Origin: an uncultured Lachnospiraceae bacterium
Lineage (GTDB): Bacteria > Bacillota > Clostridia > Lachnospirales > Lachnospiraceae
NCBI GenBank assembly: GCA_947594335.1
Contig: CANQEC010000166.1
Location: 1-5,806 of the forward strand
Reading direction: 5' to 3'
Length of the DNA: 5,806 nt
The notes under the pieces were generated by a model, which was not told the DNA's origin, made no database searches, and saw only the letters and a program-made list of their open reading frames with translations. The translations under genes and the position numbers were made by a program. Positions 1 through 5,798 of this stretch are shown here, in pieces (position 1 is the first letter of the stretch; each line of letters opens with the position of its first letter).

Positions 1-383
1 TGCGTAAGTCCGCCTGATGGGCGGGAGACGCTGCCAGGATCGATTCCGTACTGCGAAGCGGCGATCGCAGATGCCGCGTCGAACAGCTCGGAGCTGTCGG
101 CCGCGCCGGAAAACTGCTGATAAAAGAGAGGGACGCCATGATCGGTAAGTCTCAGAAAAATTCCGTAGTTGTGCGAAATCTGCGAGAGCCATTCCAGAGA
201 TAACGTATTATCGTCCTCGAGCTCCTGATACAGGGAAGAAAGACTGGAAGAAAAGGAAGCGCGGCTCTGCTGCCGCAGGCCTGACTCCGAAATAAGCAGG
301 CACACGCAGACCATGAGAACGAGAATCAGACCGGTAATAAAGGTGCAGAATAAAGTAAGCTGTATATGAAGACGGCGGAACAT
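1..383 (-). CDS. Sensor histidine kinase, N-terminal part (cut by window edge)
   Basis: Only the first 127 codons are present; the frame is still open at base 1, so the catalytic part lies outside. Translation from the ATG at 383-381 starts MFRRLHIQLTLFCTFITG: a short basic cytoplasmic tail followed by a hydrophobic helix at about residues 8-31, then a Ser/Gln-rich extracytoplasmic stretch that would be the start of the sensor domain. This is the usual N-terminus of a membrane histidine kinase, and the gene lies downstream of a response regulator on the same strand, which is the main reason for the call. An AAGGAGAG Shine-Dalgarno (complement of 388-395) sits 4 nt before the start and supports it. 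HAMP, His-box and ATPase domains cannot be seen, so kinase identity is inferred from topology and context; the stimulus is unknown. It is probably co-transcribed with the regulator despite the 150-nt gap. Confidence 0.8.
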   Translation of the reverse strand, partial: MFRRLHIQLTLFCTFITGLILVLMVCVCLLISESGLRQQSRASFSSSLSSLYQELEDDNTLSLEWLSQISHNYGIFLRLTDHGVPLFYQQFSGAADSSELFDAASAIAASQYGIDPGSVSRPSGGLT

Positions 384-440
384 GGAACTCTCCTTTTTCT
401 GGCGGAATTTCTCTTTTGGGCCGCGCCGGGGTGACCGGAT

Positions 441-470
441 CGGGCAGGAGGCGGCTTTTCCTCCTGCCCG
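441..470 (-). repeat. Perfect 11-bp inverted repeat between regulator and kinase
   Basis: CGGGCAGGAGG (441-451) and CCTCCTGCCCG (460-470) are exact reverse complements separated by 8 nt, giving a very stable GC-rich hairpin in the mRNA between the two minus-strand genes. No U-tract follows on either strand, so it is not a classical intrinsic terminator. In the minus-strand transcript the AGGAGG part of one arm looks like a Shine-Dalgarno sequence, but no well-placed start codon follows. It could be a partial terminator, an RNase or stability element that uncouples kinase from regulator levels, or a small interspersed repeat. Confidence 0.75.
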
Positions 471-533
471 CCGCGCGGCTCAGGTGCTGCGTCAGCAGCT
501 GGTTTCCATGCCTGGGCCTGCGCATAAGGCGGC

Positions 534-1235
534 TCATTTCGGGGACGAGGCGCCGGACTGCGGATTTTGTTCCAGACGGTATCCGATCCCGCGCACGGTT
601 GCAAGATGCAGGCTGCTGTGTACCGTTTTCAGGCGGCGTCTCAGGAAATGGATATAATTGTCGAGATTGCCGCTCTCGATCTCGGAATCCGGCCCCCAGA
701 TGCGCAGAAGGATCGTGGAGCGGGGCAGCGTCTGATCGGGATTGCTGAGAAAAAATTCCATCAGCTCTCCCTCGCGGCGGGACAGCGTGCAGGTATACGG
801 GCCGCAGGAAAGCAGGTTCTGCTCTTTGTTCCAGGAAAGATCCGCATAGGACAGTAGAGCGCCGGAAGTAAGTCCCCGCGGCCTCCGGCTGATACAGCGG
901 ATGCGCGCCATCAGTTCTTCGAACGCAAACGGTTTTACGATGTAGTCATCCGCCCCGCAGTCCAGTCCCGCGACGCGCTCCTCGAGACTGCCCAGGGCAG
1001 TCAGAAAGATCACAGGCGTCGTGATCTGTTCCGCGCGCATGGCAGAAAGGACTTCGAGGCCGCTCATTCCCGGAAGCATCCGGTCAAGCAGGATCAGGTC
1101 ATGCGCCTGCTCGCGGATCCGGAACAGGCCGTCCTCCCCGTCATGGCACAGATCGACGGAGATATCCTGACGCTCGAGCTGGAGCGAAAGAGACTGACAG
1201 AGGATCTCGTCATCTTCAATCAGCAGAATACGCAT
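534..1235 (-). CDS. OmpR/PhoB-family response regulator transcription factor
   Basis: This 233-aa cytoplasmic DNA-binding regulator has the standard family length. The receiver domain spans about residues 1-118, with the acidic pair D8/D9, the phospho-acceptor D51 in LLDRMLPGMSG, the switch residue T79 and the invariant K101 in VKPF. The winged-helix DNA-binding domain spans about 128-222, with the recognisable LSRREGELMEFF segment, the NLDNYIHFLRRRL recognition-helix region and the wing motif TVRGIGYRL. All catalytic residues are intact. The ATG is preceded by AAAGGAGG (core at 1245-1250) at 9-nt spacing, which fixes the start. It should be phosphorylated by the histidine kinase encoded next on the same strand. 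Its TGA overlaps an ATG (ATGA at 537-534), but that ATG opens a different frame from the kinase. Target genes and signal cannot be deduced; autoregulation from the divergent intergenic region is plausible. Confidence 0.96.
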   Translation of the reverse strand: MRILLIEDDEILCQSLSLQLERQDISVDLCHDGEDGLFRIREQAHDLILLDRMLPGMSGLEVLSAMRAEQITTPVIFLTALGSLEERVAGLDCGADDYIVKPFAFEELMARIRCISRRPRGLTSGALLSYADLSWNKEQNLLSCGPYTCTLSRREGELMEFFLSNPDQTLPRSTILLRIWGPDSEIESGNLDNYIHFLRRRLKTVHSSLHLATVRGIGYRLEQNPQSGASSPK

Positions 1236-1283
1236 AGATCAATTCCTCCTTTTGCGCGGCCATCTGCGGCATGTTCTGACCGT

Positions 1284-1289
1284 ATTCTA
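1284..1289 (-). promoter_or_regulatory. Candidate extended -10 promoter for the two-component operon
   Basis: On the minus strand TAGAAT (complement of 1284-1289) is preceded by TGA, giving an extended -10 (TGnTAGAAT) about 49 nt upstream of the regulator start. The only -35-like hexamer at suitable spacing (TGTTTT, 16 nt away) is poor, so this is a tentative call, possibly of an activator-dependent promoter. Confidence 0.4.
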
Positions 1290-1299
1290 TCATAGAAGT

Positions 1300-1351
1300 T
1301 TTTGAAAAACATTTATAACTTCTTAAAAATACATGATTTTGAAAAAACATT
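1300..1351. repeat. Two near-identical direct repeats in the divergent promoter region
   Basis: TTTTGAAAAACATT (1300-1313) and TTTTGAAAAAACATT (1337-1351) differ by one inserted A and are 37 bp apart measured G to G. The left copy lies just upstream of the candidate minus-strand -10, and the right copy runs into the -35 of the hflX promoter. Such placement would suit regulator binding sites, for example of the adjacent response regulator, but the low-complexity A/T content means chance is possible. Confidence 0.4.
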
Positions 1352-1378
1352 GTTATTGTCCACAGATACTGTTATAAT
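1350..1378 (+). promoter_or_regulatory. SigA-type promoter for hflX
   Basis: TTGTTA (1350-1355) and TATAAT (1373-1378) are separated by 17 nt, and TGT immediately before the -10 makes it an extended -10. Transcription would begin near 1385, about 22 nt before the hflX start codon. This excludes any translation start further upstream. Confidence 0.8.
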
Positions 1379-1406
1379 CAGGTATCTGTTAATGCGGAGG
1401 AATTTT

Positions 1407-2648
1407 ATGGAATTGTATGAGATGAAAGAAATCGAGGAGCGCGTAATTCTTGTCGGGGTGCAGTCCTGCGCGGGGGATGATACGGAGAAATCCCTGGAGG
1501 AGCTGGGGGATCTGGCGCTGACGGCAGGGGCGTCGGTGGCCGGGGTCGTGATCCAGCAAAGAGAAAGCATTCATCCGGGCACCTATATCGGAAAAGGCAA
1601 GATCGAGGAGGTCCGGGATCTGCTGTACGGGACGCAGGCGACCGGCATTATCTGCGACGATGAGCTCTCGCCGGCCCAGATGAACAATCTGCAGGACGAG
1701 CTGGACTGCAAGGTGATGGACCGGACCCTGCTGATCCTCGATATTTTTGCGCGTCACGCGGTAACGCGCGAGGGCAAGATCCAGGTGGAGCTTGCGCAGC
1801 TGAGATACCGCTCGGCCCGTCTGACGGGACTTGGAAATTCCCTGTCAAGACTGGGAGGCGGCATCGGTACGAGAGGGCCGGGAGAGAAAAAGCTGGAGAC
1901 GGACCGCCGCGTGATCCGGGAGCGCATCAGCCATCTGAAGCGGGAACTTGGGGAGGTCGTGCGCCACCGGGAGCTGCTCCGCGCCCAGAGGATCCGCGGG
2001 AATCAGAAGATCGTTTCGCTTGTGGGCTACACGTCGGTGGGAAAGTCCGCGCTTTTCAACCGTCTGACAGGCGCCGGCGTGCTGGAGGACGCGAAGCTTT
2101 TTGCCACGCTCGACACGACGACGCGCGCGCTTACCCTGTCCGGGAAGCAGGAGGTGCTGCTGACCGACACGGTCGGCTTTATCCGAAAGCTCCCGCATCA
2201 CCTTGTGGAAGCTTTCAGGAGTACGCTTGAGGAGACTTTGTATGCCGATATCCTGATCCATGTCGCGGATGTGACTTCGGAACAGATGGAAAATCAGATG
2301 TTTACAGTTTATGAGACGCTGCGGGAGCTCGGGATTAAGGACAAGCCGGTGATCACGGTGTTCAACAAGGCGGATCTGCTGGACGGGCGCCGCGGCTTCC
2401 GCGATTTCAGGGCGGAGCGCTCGATTCTTGCCTCGGCAAAGACCGGCGAGGGGATGGAGCAGATCAAAGAAGCGATTGAGGAAGTTCTGCGCGGGCAGAA
2501 AATTTATATCGAGAGGCTGTACCCGTATGAGAAGGCGGGGATTATTCAGCTGATCCGCAGAAAGGGTGAACTGGCCGCGGAAGAATATCTGCCGGAGGGC
2601 ATTATGGTAAAGGCATATGTGCCGCTGGATATTTACGGGAAGGTATGA
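1407..2648 (+). CDS. hflX: Ribosome-associated GTPase HflX
   Basis: HflX is a cytoplasmic GTPase of the OBG-HflX superfamily that binds 50S/70S ribosomes and, in studied bacteria, splits stalled or stress-damaged ribosomes. The 413-aa product matches the usual length. The N-terminal HflX domain (about 13-200) includes PGTYIGKGKIEE (57-68), the helical linker and the family signature GGIGTRGPGE (151-160). The G domain follows: G1 GYTSVGKS (207-214), G2 TTTR (237-240), G3 DTVG (254-257) with the HflX-typical FIRKLPHHLVEAFRSTLEE, G4 NKAD (320-323) and G5 SAKT (343-346). A short C-terminal domain ends at 413. The start at 1407 is chosen because GGAGG (1396-1400) lies 6 nt ahead and the promoter overlaps the longer ORF; an upstream in-frame TTG at 1302 precedes the promoter. 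The gene is divergent from the two-component operon and probably transcribed alone. Confidence 0.97.
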   Translation: MELYEMKEIEERVILVGVQSCAGDDTEKSLEELGDLALTAGASVAGVVIQQRESIHPGTYIGKGKIEEVRDLLYGTQATGIICDDELSPAQMNNLQDELDCKVMDRTLLILDIFARHAVTREGKIQVELAQLRYRSARLTGLGNSLSRLGGGIGTRGPGEKKLETDRRVIRERISHLKRELGEVVRHRELLRAQRIRGNQKIVSLVGYTSVGKSALFNRLTGAGVLEDAKLFATLDTTTRALTLSGKQEVLLTDTVGFIRKLPHHLVEAFRSTLEETLYADILIHVADVTSEQMENQMFTVYETLRELGIKDKPVITVFNKADLLDGRRGFRDFRAERSILASAKTGEGMEQIKEAIEEVLRGQKIYIERLYPYEKAGIIQLIRRKGELAAEEYLPEGIMVKAYVPLDIYGKV

Positions 2649-2791
2649 AAAGCGCGGGCCGTCCCTTCAGAACGGGATGGCATCATGCGGTTTTGATGGA
2701 TAAGAGCGGACACATCCGGGCGGTAAAAAAGGCGCTGGCAATTTGCACAAAAAAGATCCCACCGCAGACAGAACATACGTTCTGCTTTTAA
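2645..2791 (+). CDS. Possible 48-codon ORF overlapping the hflX stop (doubtful)
   Basis: An ATG at 2645 overlaps the hflX stop as ATGA and opens a frame of 48 codons ending at TAA 2789-2791. The peptide (MKSAGRPFRTGWHHAVLMDK at its start) is basic, Cys-containing and not recognised. The overlap would allow translational coupling, but the purine-rich GGGAAGG ahead of it is only 1 nt from the ATG, a poor spacing. A faint likeness to the N-terminus of YigZ/IMPACT proteins (a KS-x-x-I segment, then ALA and KK) is too weak to name it. It may be a remnant of a lost downstream gene or chance. Confidence 0.2.
   Translation: MKSAGRPFRTGWHHAVLMDKSGHIRAVKKALAICTKKIPPQTEHTFCF
2658..2681 (+). repeat. Hairpin just after hflX
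   Basis: GCCGTCCC (2658-2665) pairs with GGGATGGC (2674-2681) around an 8-nt loop, giving 8 bp with one G-U pair, starting 10 nt after the hflX stop. No U-tract follows directly; the nearest TTTT is at 2691. It may mark the 3' end of hflX mRNA or be a processing site rather than an intrinsic terminator. Confidence 0.35.
2769..2789 (+). promoter_or_regulatory. LexA-box-like palindrome with short T-run
   Basis: GAACATACGTTC (2771-2782) fits the Gram-positive LexA (SOS) core GAAC-N4-GTTC, and its spacer also fits the R-N-R-Y preference; the outer bases extend the dyad to CAGAAC/GTTCTG (2769-2784). It sits in the spacer of a very weak promoter-like pair (CAGACA 2765-2770, TTAAAT 2788-2793), a common operator position, yet no supported gene follows. 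The same dyad is followed by CTTTT, so it could instead be a weak terminator for hflX. The two readings cannot be separated by eye. Confidence 0.35.
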
Positions 2792-3051
2792 ATATCGGGT
2801 TTTTTTGATTTGGGATTTTGGAAGGCGGCGCGAAGGGCGTTCTAAAATGTGGACGCAATAAACGGAACTGTCAGAAATTTTAAGCCCCCCAAAACCGGAC
2901 TTCCCAAAGACCAGAAAAAAAGTTTTTCTCAATCGGTTGCGGGTGCGGATGGCATTACAGGCGGGTTTGAAACGGAGCTCAAAAATGCGGGGATAAAGAA
3001 ACGGCCATAAGTTGGCAAATGAATAGTCTGAAATTATCGTGAATAATCAGA

Positions 3052-3067
3052 GCACTACATCTTGTAT
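3052..3067 (+). promoter_or_regulatory. NrdR box 1 (upstream operator of nrdD)
   Basis: GCACTACATCTTGTAT agrees with the NrdR-box consensus acaCwAtATaTwGtgt at 12 of 16 positions, including the strongly conserved C, A, A, T, T and G. NrdR is the ATP-cone repressor of ribonucleotide reductase genes. The site lies upstream of nrdD and is paired with a second box 31 bp downstream. Confidence 0.7.
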
Positions 3068-3082
3068 TTTCGTCAGAAAGAC

Positions 3083-3098
3083 AACATAGATATGGTGC
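3083..3098 (+). promoter_or_regulatory. NrdR box 2 (downstream operator of nrdD)
   Basis: AACATAGATATGGTGC matches the NrdR consensus at 10 of 16 positions; the right half is good and the left half degenerate. Its start is exactly 31 bp from that of box 1, about three helical turns, which is a spacing known for tandem NrdR boxes. It ends 8 bp before the nrdD -35 element. The spacing is the main support for this weaker copy. Confidence 0.6.
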
Positions 3099-3106
3099 TT
3101 TTTTCG

Positions 3107-3135
3107 TTGACTTGAATAATTTCGGGTGCTATACT
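3107..3135 (+). promoter_or_regulatory. SigA-type promoter of nrdD
   Basis: TTGACT (3107-3112) and TATACT (3130-3135) are separated by 17 nt, with TGC before the -10 giving an extended -10. Transcription should start near 3142, leaving a leader of about 80 nt. The tandem NrdR boxes lie immediately upstream, so NrdR bound there could block RNA polymerase. Confidence 0.85.
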
Positions 3136-3144
3136 TGTTATCAC

Positions 3145-3173
3145 GGATTCCGGATTACAGGAAAACCGGATCC
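3145..3173 (+). other. Stem-loop at the 5' end of the nrdD leader
   Basis: GGAT-t-CCGG (3145-3153) pairs with CCGGATCC (3166-3173), giving 8 bp with one bulged T and a 12-nt loop, beginning within a few bases of the predicted transcription start. A 5'-terminal hairpin like this commonly protects mRNA from 5'-end decay; a regulatory role is conceivable. No known riboswitch pattern is recognised in the leader. Confidence 0.45.
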
Positions 3174-3209
3174 CTGAGATTCTGTGATTCTGGCGCAAAG
3201 GAAAGTTTT

Positions 3210-3215
3210 GGGAGG
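3210..3215 (+). promoter_or_regulatory. Ribosome binding site deciding the nrdD GTG start
   Basis: GGGAGG lies 7 nt before GTG 3223-3225. The in-frame GTG at 3184 has no Shine-Dalgarno and would add 13 residues not expected before the ATP cone, so 3223 is taken as the start. Confidence 0.85.
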
Positions 3216-3222
3216 ACGTGTA

Positions 3223-5733
3223 GTGTTTAGGGTTGTTAAAAGGGATGGGGAAATTGCAGACTTTGATCTTGGAAAAATCAGCGGAGCGGTCATAAAGGCG
3301 TTTGACGCTACGCATATGAAATATAATTCAGATATTACGGATCTGCTCGCGCTTCGCGTGACGGCTGATTTCCAGCCGAAGATCGCGGACGAAAAGATCG
3401 ATGTGGAGAGTATTCAGGACAGTGTGGAGCGGGTGCTTGTGCAGGCGGGCTACGCGGATGTGGCGAAGGCGTATATTCTTTACCGCAAGCAGCGTGAGAG
3501 GATCCGCAATATGAAGTCCACAATGCTGGATTACCGGGAGATCATCAACAGCTATCTGAAGGTTGAGGACTGGCGCGTGAAGGAAAATTCCACGGTGACT
3601 TACTCCGTCGGAGGCCTGATTCTGAGCAATTCCGGGGCGGTCACGGCGAATTACTGGCTGTCCGAGATTTATGATCAGGAGATCGGGGACGCGCACCGGA
3701 ACGCGGATATTCATATTCATGACCTCTCGATGCTGACAGGCTACTGCGCGGGCTGGTCGCTTAAGCAGCTGCTTCTGGAGGGACTCGGCGGCATCCGCGG
3801 GAAGATTACCTCCGCTCCGGCAAAGCATCTGTCGGTGCTGTGCAATCAGATGGTGAATTTCCTCGGCATTATGCAGAATGAATGGGCGGGCGCCCAGGCG
3901 TTTTCCTCTTTTGATACATATCTGGCTCCGTTTGTCAGGGCCGACAATCTGACCTATCCGGAGGTCAAGAAATGCATCGAGTCCTTTGTGTACGGCGTCA
4001 ATACGCCGAGCCGCTGGGGGACGCAGGCTCCGTTTTCCAATATCACGCTGGACTGGACGGTTCCGGATGATCTCGCGGAGCTTCCGGCGATCGTGGGCGG
4101 GAAGCCGATGGATTTCTGCTACAAGGACTGCAAAAAAGAGATGGATATGGTCAATAAGGCCTTTATCGAGACGATGCTCGAGGGCGATGCGAACGGGCGC
4201 GGATTCCAGTACCCGATTCCGACTTATTCGATCACGAAGGATTTTGACTGGTCCGACACGGAAAACAACCGTCTTCTGTTTCAGATGACCGCGAAATACG
4301 GCACGCCGTATTTTTCAAATTATATCAACAGCGACATGGAGCCGGGCGACGTGCGGAGCATGTGCTGCCGCCTGCGTCTTGACCTGCGCGAGCTTCGCAG
4401 AAAGACGGGAGGATTCTTCGGTTCCGGGGAGAGCACGGGAAGCGTCGGCGTTGTCACGATCAATCTGCCGAGGATTGCTTATCTTTCAGCCGATGAGAAG
4501 GAATTTTACAGCCGTCTCGATCATATGATGGATATTGCAGCCCGTTCCCTTAAGGTCAAGCGGGATGTGATCACAAAGCTGCTCGAGGAAGGGCTGTATC
4601 CGTATACTAAGAGATATCTCGGATCGTTTGACAGCCATTTTTCCACGATCGGTCTGGTCGGCATGAACGAGGCTGGTCTGAACGCCTGCTGGCTGCGAAA
4701 GGATCTCACGCATCCCGAGATGCAGCGTTTCGCGAAGGATGTGCTGAATCACATGAGAGAGCGCCTCGTCATTTATCAGGAGAAATACGGCGATCTCTAT
4801 AATCTGGAAGCGACTCCGGCGGAGTCCACGGCTTACCGTCTGGCGAAGCATGACAAGGAGCGCTGGCCGGATATCATAACGGCGGATGAAGCATCCGCGA
4901 AGAACAAAAACCAGGAGACGGGCAGCGGAGATACCGGTGCGTCCTCTCCTTACTATACCAACAGCTCCCATCTTCCGGTGGGATATACCTCGGATATTTT
5001 TGACGCGCTTGACGTGCAGGATGAACTGCAGACGCTCTACACATCGGGTACGGTATTCCACGCGTTCCTTGGCGAGCGTCTTCCGGGATGGAAGTCCGCG
5101 GCGACGCTGGTGCGCAGGATCGCTGAAAATTACAGGCTTCCGTATTATACGCTCTCTCCGACTTATTCCATCTGCCAGACCCACGGCTATCTGGACGGAG
5201 AGCAGGCTGTCTGCCCGGTCTGCGGGAAGGCGACGGAGATCTATAGCCGGATCACCGGATATTATCGTCCTGTACAGAACTGGAACGACGGAAAGCTGCA
5301 GGAATTTGAGGACAGAAAGGAATACGATATTGTCAATTCCCGCTTAAAGAGGGGGAAGAACACAGTCAGAGAGCAGATACAGTCTGCGCCGGGCGCGAGA
5401 AAGCTTGATCTTTGCGAGGAAGTGGCGAAGAGAAAGGGCAAGCATGAGCTTTCCTCCATGGATTCAGGTGCGCAGGAGCCGGTGCGCTACCTGTTTACCA
5501 CGCGGACCTGTCCGAACTGCAAAATTGCCCGCAAGATGCTCGAAGATGAGAAGTACACGCTGGTGGACGCGGAGGAAAACCAGGAGCTGGTGCATAAATT
5601 CGGAGTTATGCAGGCGCCGACGCTTGTTGTGATGCAGGACGGAAAGATGGAAAAGTACGTGAACGCGTCGAATATCAGAAAATATGTGAACGCGATGCAT
5701 GATGAGCTGCGGACTGCCGCAAAAAACTGGTAA
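3223..5733 (+). CDS. nrdD: Anaerobic (class III) ribonucleoside-triphosphate reductase with fused C-terminal thioredoxin-like domain
   Basis: This cytoplasmic glycyl-radical enzyme reduces NTPs to dNTPs for anaerobic DNA synthesis and needs the radical-SAM activase NrdG. The 836-aa product starts MFRVVKRDGEIADFDL at a GTG. An ATP cone (about 2-95) senses ATP/dATP. The catalytic barrel contains H166-D167, C175 in GYCAGW and C381/C382 in SMCCRLRLD, candidates for the active-site cysteines, then GFFGSGESTGSVGVVTINLP. A metal site C651-x2-H654 and C664-x2-C667 precedes the glycyl-radical loop SRITGYYRP (G679) and NWNDGK. After a charged linker (about 690-750) comes a thioredoxin/glutaredoxin-like domain with C763-P-N-C766 and cis-proline P799 in APT, probably the built-in electron donor. 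Residues 555-575 are a polar, low-complexity stretch that is likely a surface loop. NrdR control is indicated by the two upstream boxes; nrdG is not in view. Confidence 0.97.
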   Translation: MFRVVKRDGEIADFDLGKISGAVIKAFDATHMKYNSDITDLLALRVTADFQPKIADEKIDVESIQDSVERVLVQAGYADVAKAYILYRKQRERIRNMKSTMLDYREIINSYLKVEDWRVKENSTVTYSVGGLILSNSGAVTANYWLSEIYDQEIGDAHRNADIHIHDLSMLTGYCAGWSLKQLLLEGLGGIRGKITSAPAKHLSVLCNQMVNFLGIMQNEWAGAQAFSSFDTYLAPFVRADNLTYPEVKKCIESFVYGVNTPSRWGTQAPFSNITLDWTVPDDLAELPAIVGGKPMDFCYKDCKKEMDMVNKAFIETMLEGDANGRGFQYPIPTYSITKDFDWSDTENNRLLFQMTAKYGTPYFSNYINSDMEPGDVRSMCCRLRLDLRELRRKTGGFFGSGESTGSVGVVTINLPRIAYLSADEKEFYSRLDHMMDIAARSLKVKRDVITKLLEEGLYPYTKRYLGSFDSHFSTIGLVGMNEAGLNACWLRKDLTHPEMQRFAKDVLNHMRERLVIYQEKYGDLYNLEATPAESTAYRLAKHDKERWPDIITADEASAKNKNQETGSGDTGASSPYYTNSSHLPVGYTSDIFDALDVQDELQTLYTSGTVFHAFLGERLPGWKSAATLVRRIAENYRLPYYTLSPTYSICQTHGYLDGEQAVCPVCGKATEIYSRITGYYRPVQNWNDGKLQEFEDRKEYDIVNSRLKRGKNTVREQIQSAPGARKLDLCEEVAKRKGKHELSSMDSGAQEPVRYLFTTRTCPNCKIARKMLEDEKYTLVDAEENQELVHKFGVMQAPTLVVMQDGKMEKYVNASNIRKYVNAMHDELRTAAKNW

Positions 5734-5758
5734 AGAGACGGCAAAGAAAGGATGAAGC

Positions 5759-5798
5759 ACAGGCGTGGGATCTGAGCAAAGATGCCATGCCTGTTTTT
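5759..5798 (+). terminator. Terminator-like hairpin behind nrdD
   Basis: CAGGCGTGG (5760-5768) pairs with CCATGCCTG (5785-5793), 9 bp with one G-U. Inside it ATCT (5770-5773) pairs with AGAT (5780-5783) around a 6-nt loop, and TTTTT (5794-5798) follows directly; an A-U pair can extend the base. This is the form of an intrinsic terminator, beginning 26 nt after the nrdD stop. It suggests nrdD is transcribed alone, or that read-through into a downstream gene such as nrdG is limited. The ATG at 5752 leads only to a 7-codon ORF ending at TGA. Confidence 0.65.

Larger units (their letters stand above)
2649..3051. other. Intergenic stretch without a convincing gene
   Basis: Beyond the doubtful 48-codon ORF no supported gene is seen between hflX and the nrdD control region. 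A minus-strand frame of 99 codons (2932-2633) lacks domain-like content, and a GTG-initiated plus-strand frame of 53 codons (2849-3010) has no ribosome binding site. The sequence is more A/T-rich and homopolymeric than the flanking genes, including runs of A and T around 2798-2806 and 2917-2935. It contains the hairpins and LexA-like palindrome listed separately, and may be a decayed gene region. Confidence 0.6.

Noticed and set aside
208..537. Minus-strand 109-codon frame beginning at the ATGA overlap with the response regulator stop
   Set aside because: It crosses the GC-rich hairpin, has a composition unlike real protein, and overlaps in another frame the better-supported kinase start at 383, which has its own ribosome binding site and a membrane helix.
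1302..1406. Upstream TTG start adding 35 residues to HflX
   Set aside because: The extension runs through the hflX promoter (TATAAT at 1373-1378), has no ribosome binding site, and ATG 1407 has a good GGAGG and gives the normal family length.
2633..2932. Minus-strand 99-codon frame in the hflX-nrdD gap
   Set aside because: No recognisable domain, no good ribosome binding site, and it overlaps the 3' end of hflX antisense; a chance frame.
2849..3010. Plus-strand 53-codon GTG frame in the hflX-nrdD gap
   Set aside because: No ribosome binding site and no recognisable homology; mentioned only in connection with the LexA-like site.
3184..3222. GTG start at 3184 for NrdD
   Set aside because: There is no Shine-Dalgarno ahead of it, while GTG 3223 follows GGGAGG and begins right at the ATP cone.
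4486..5184. Long minus-strand frame (232 codons) opposite nrdD
   Set aside because: It is an antisense shadow of the strongly supported nrdD coding sequence and shows no protein-family features.
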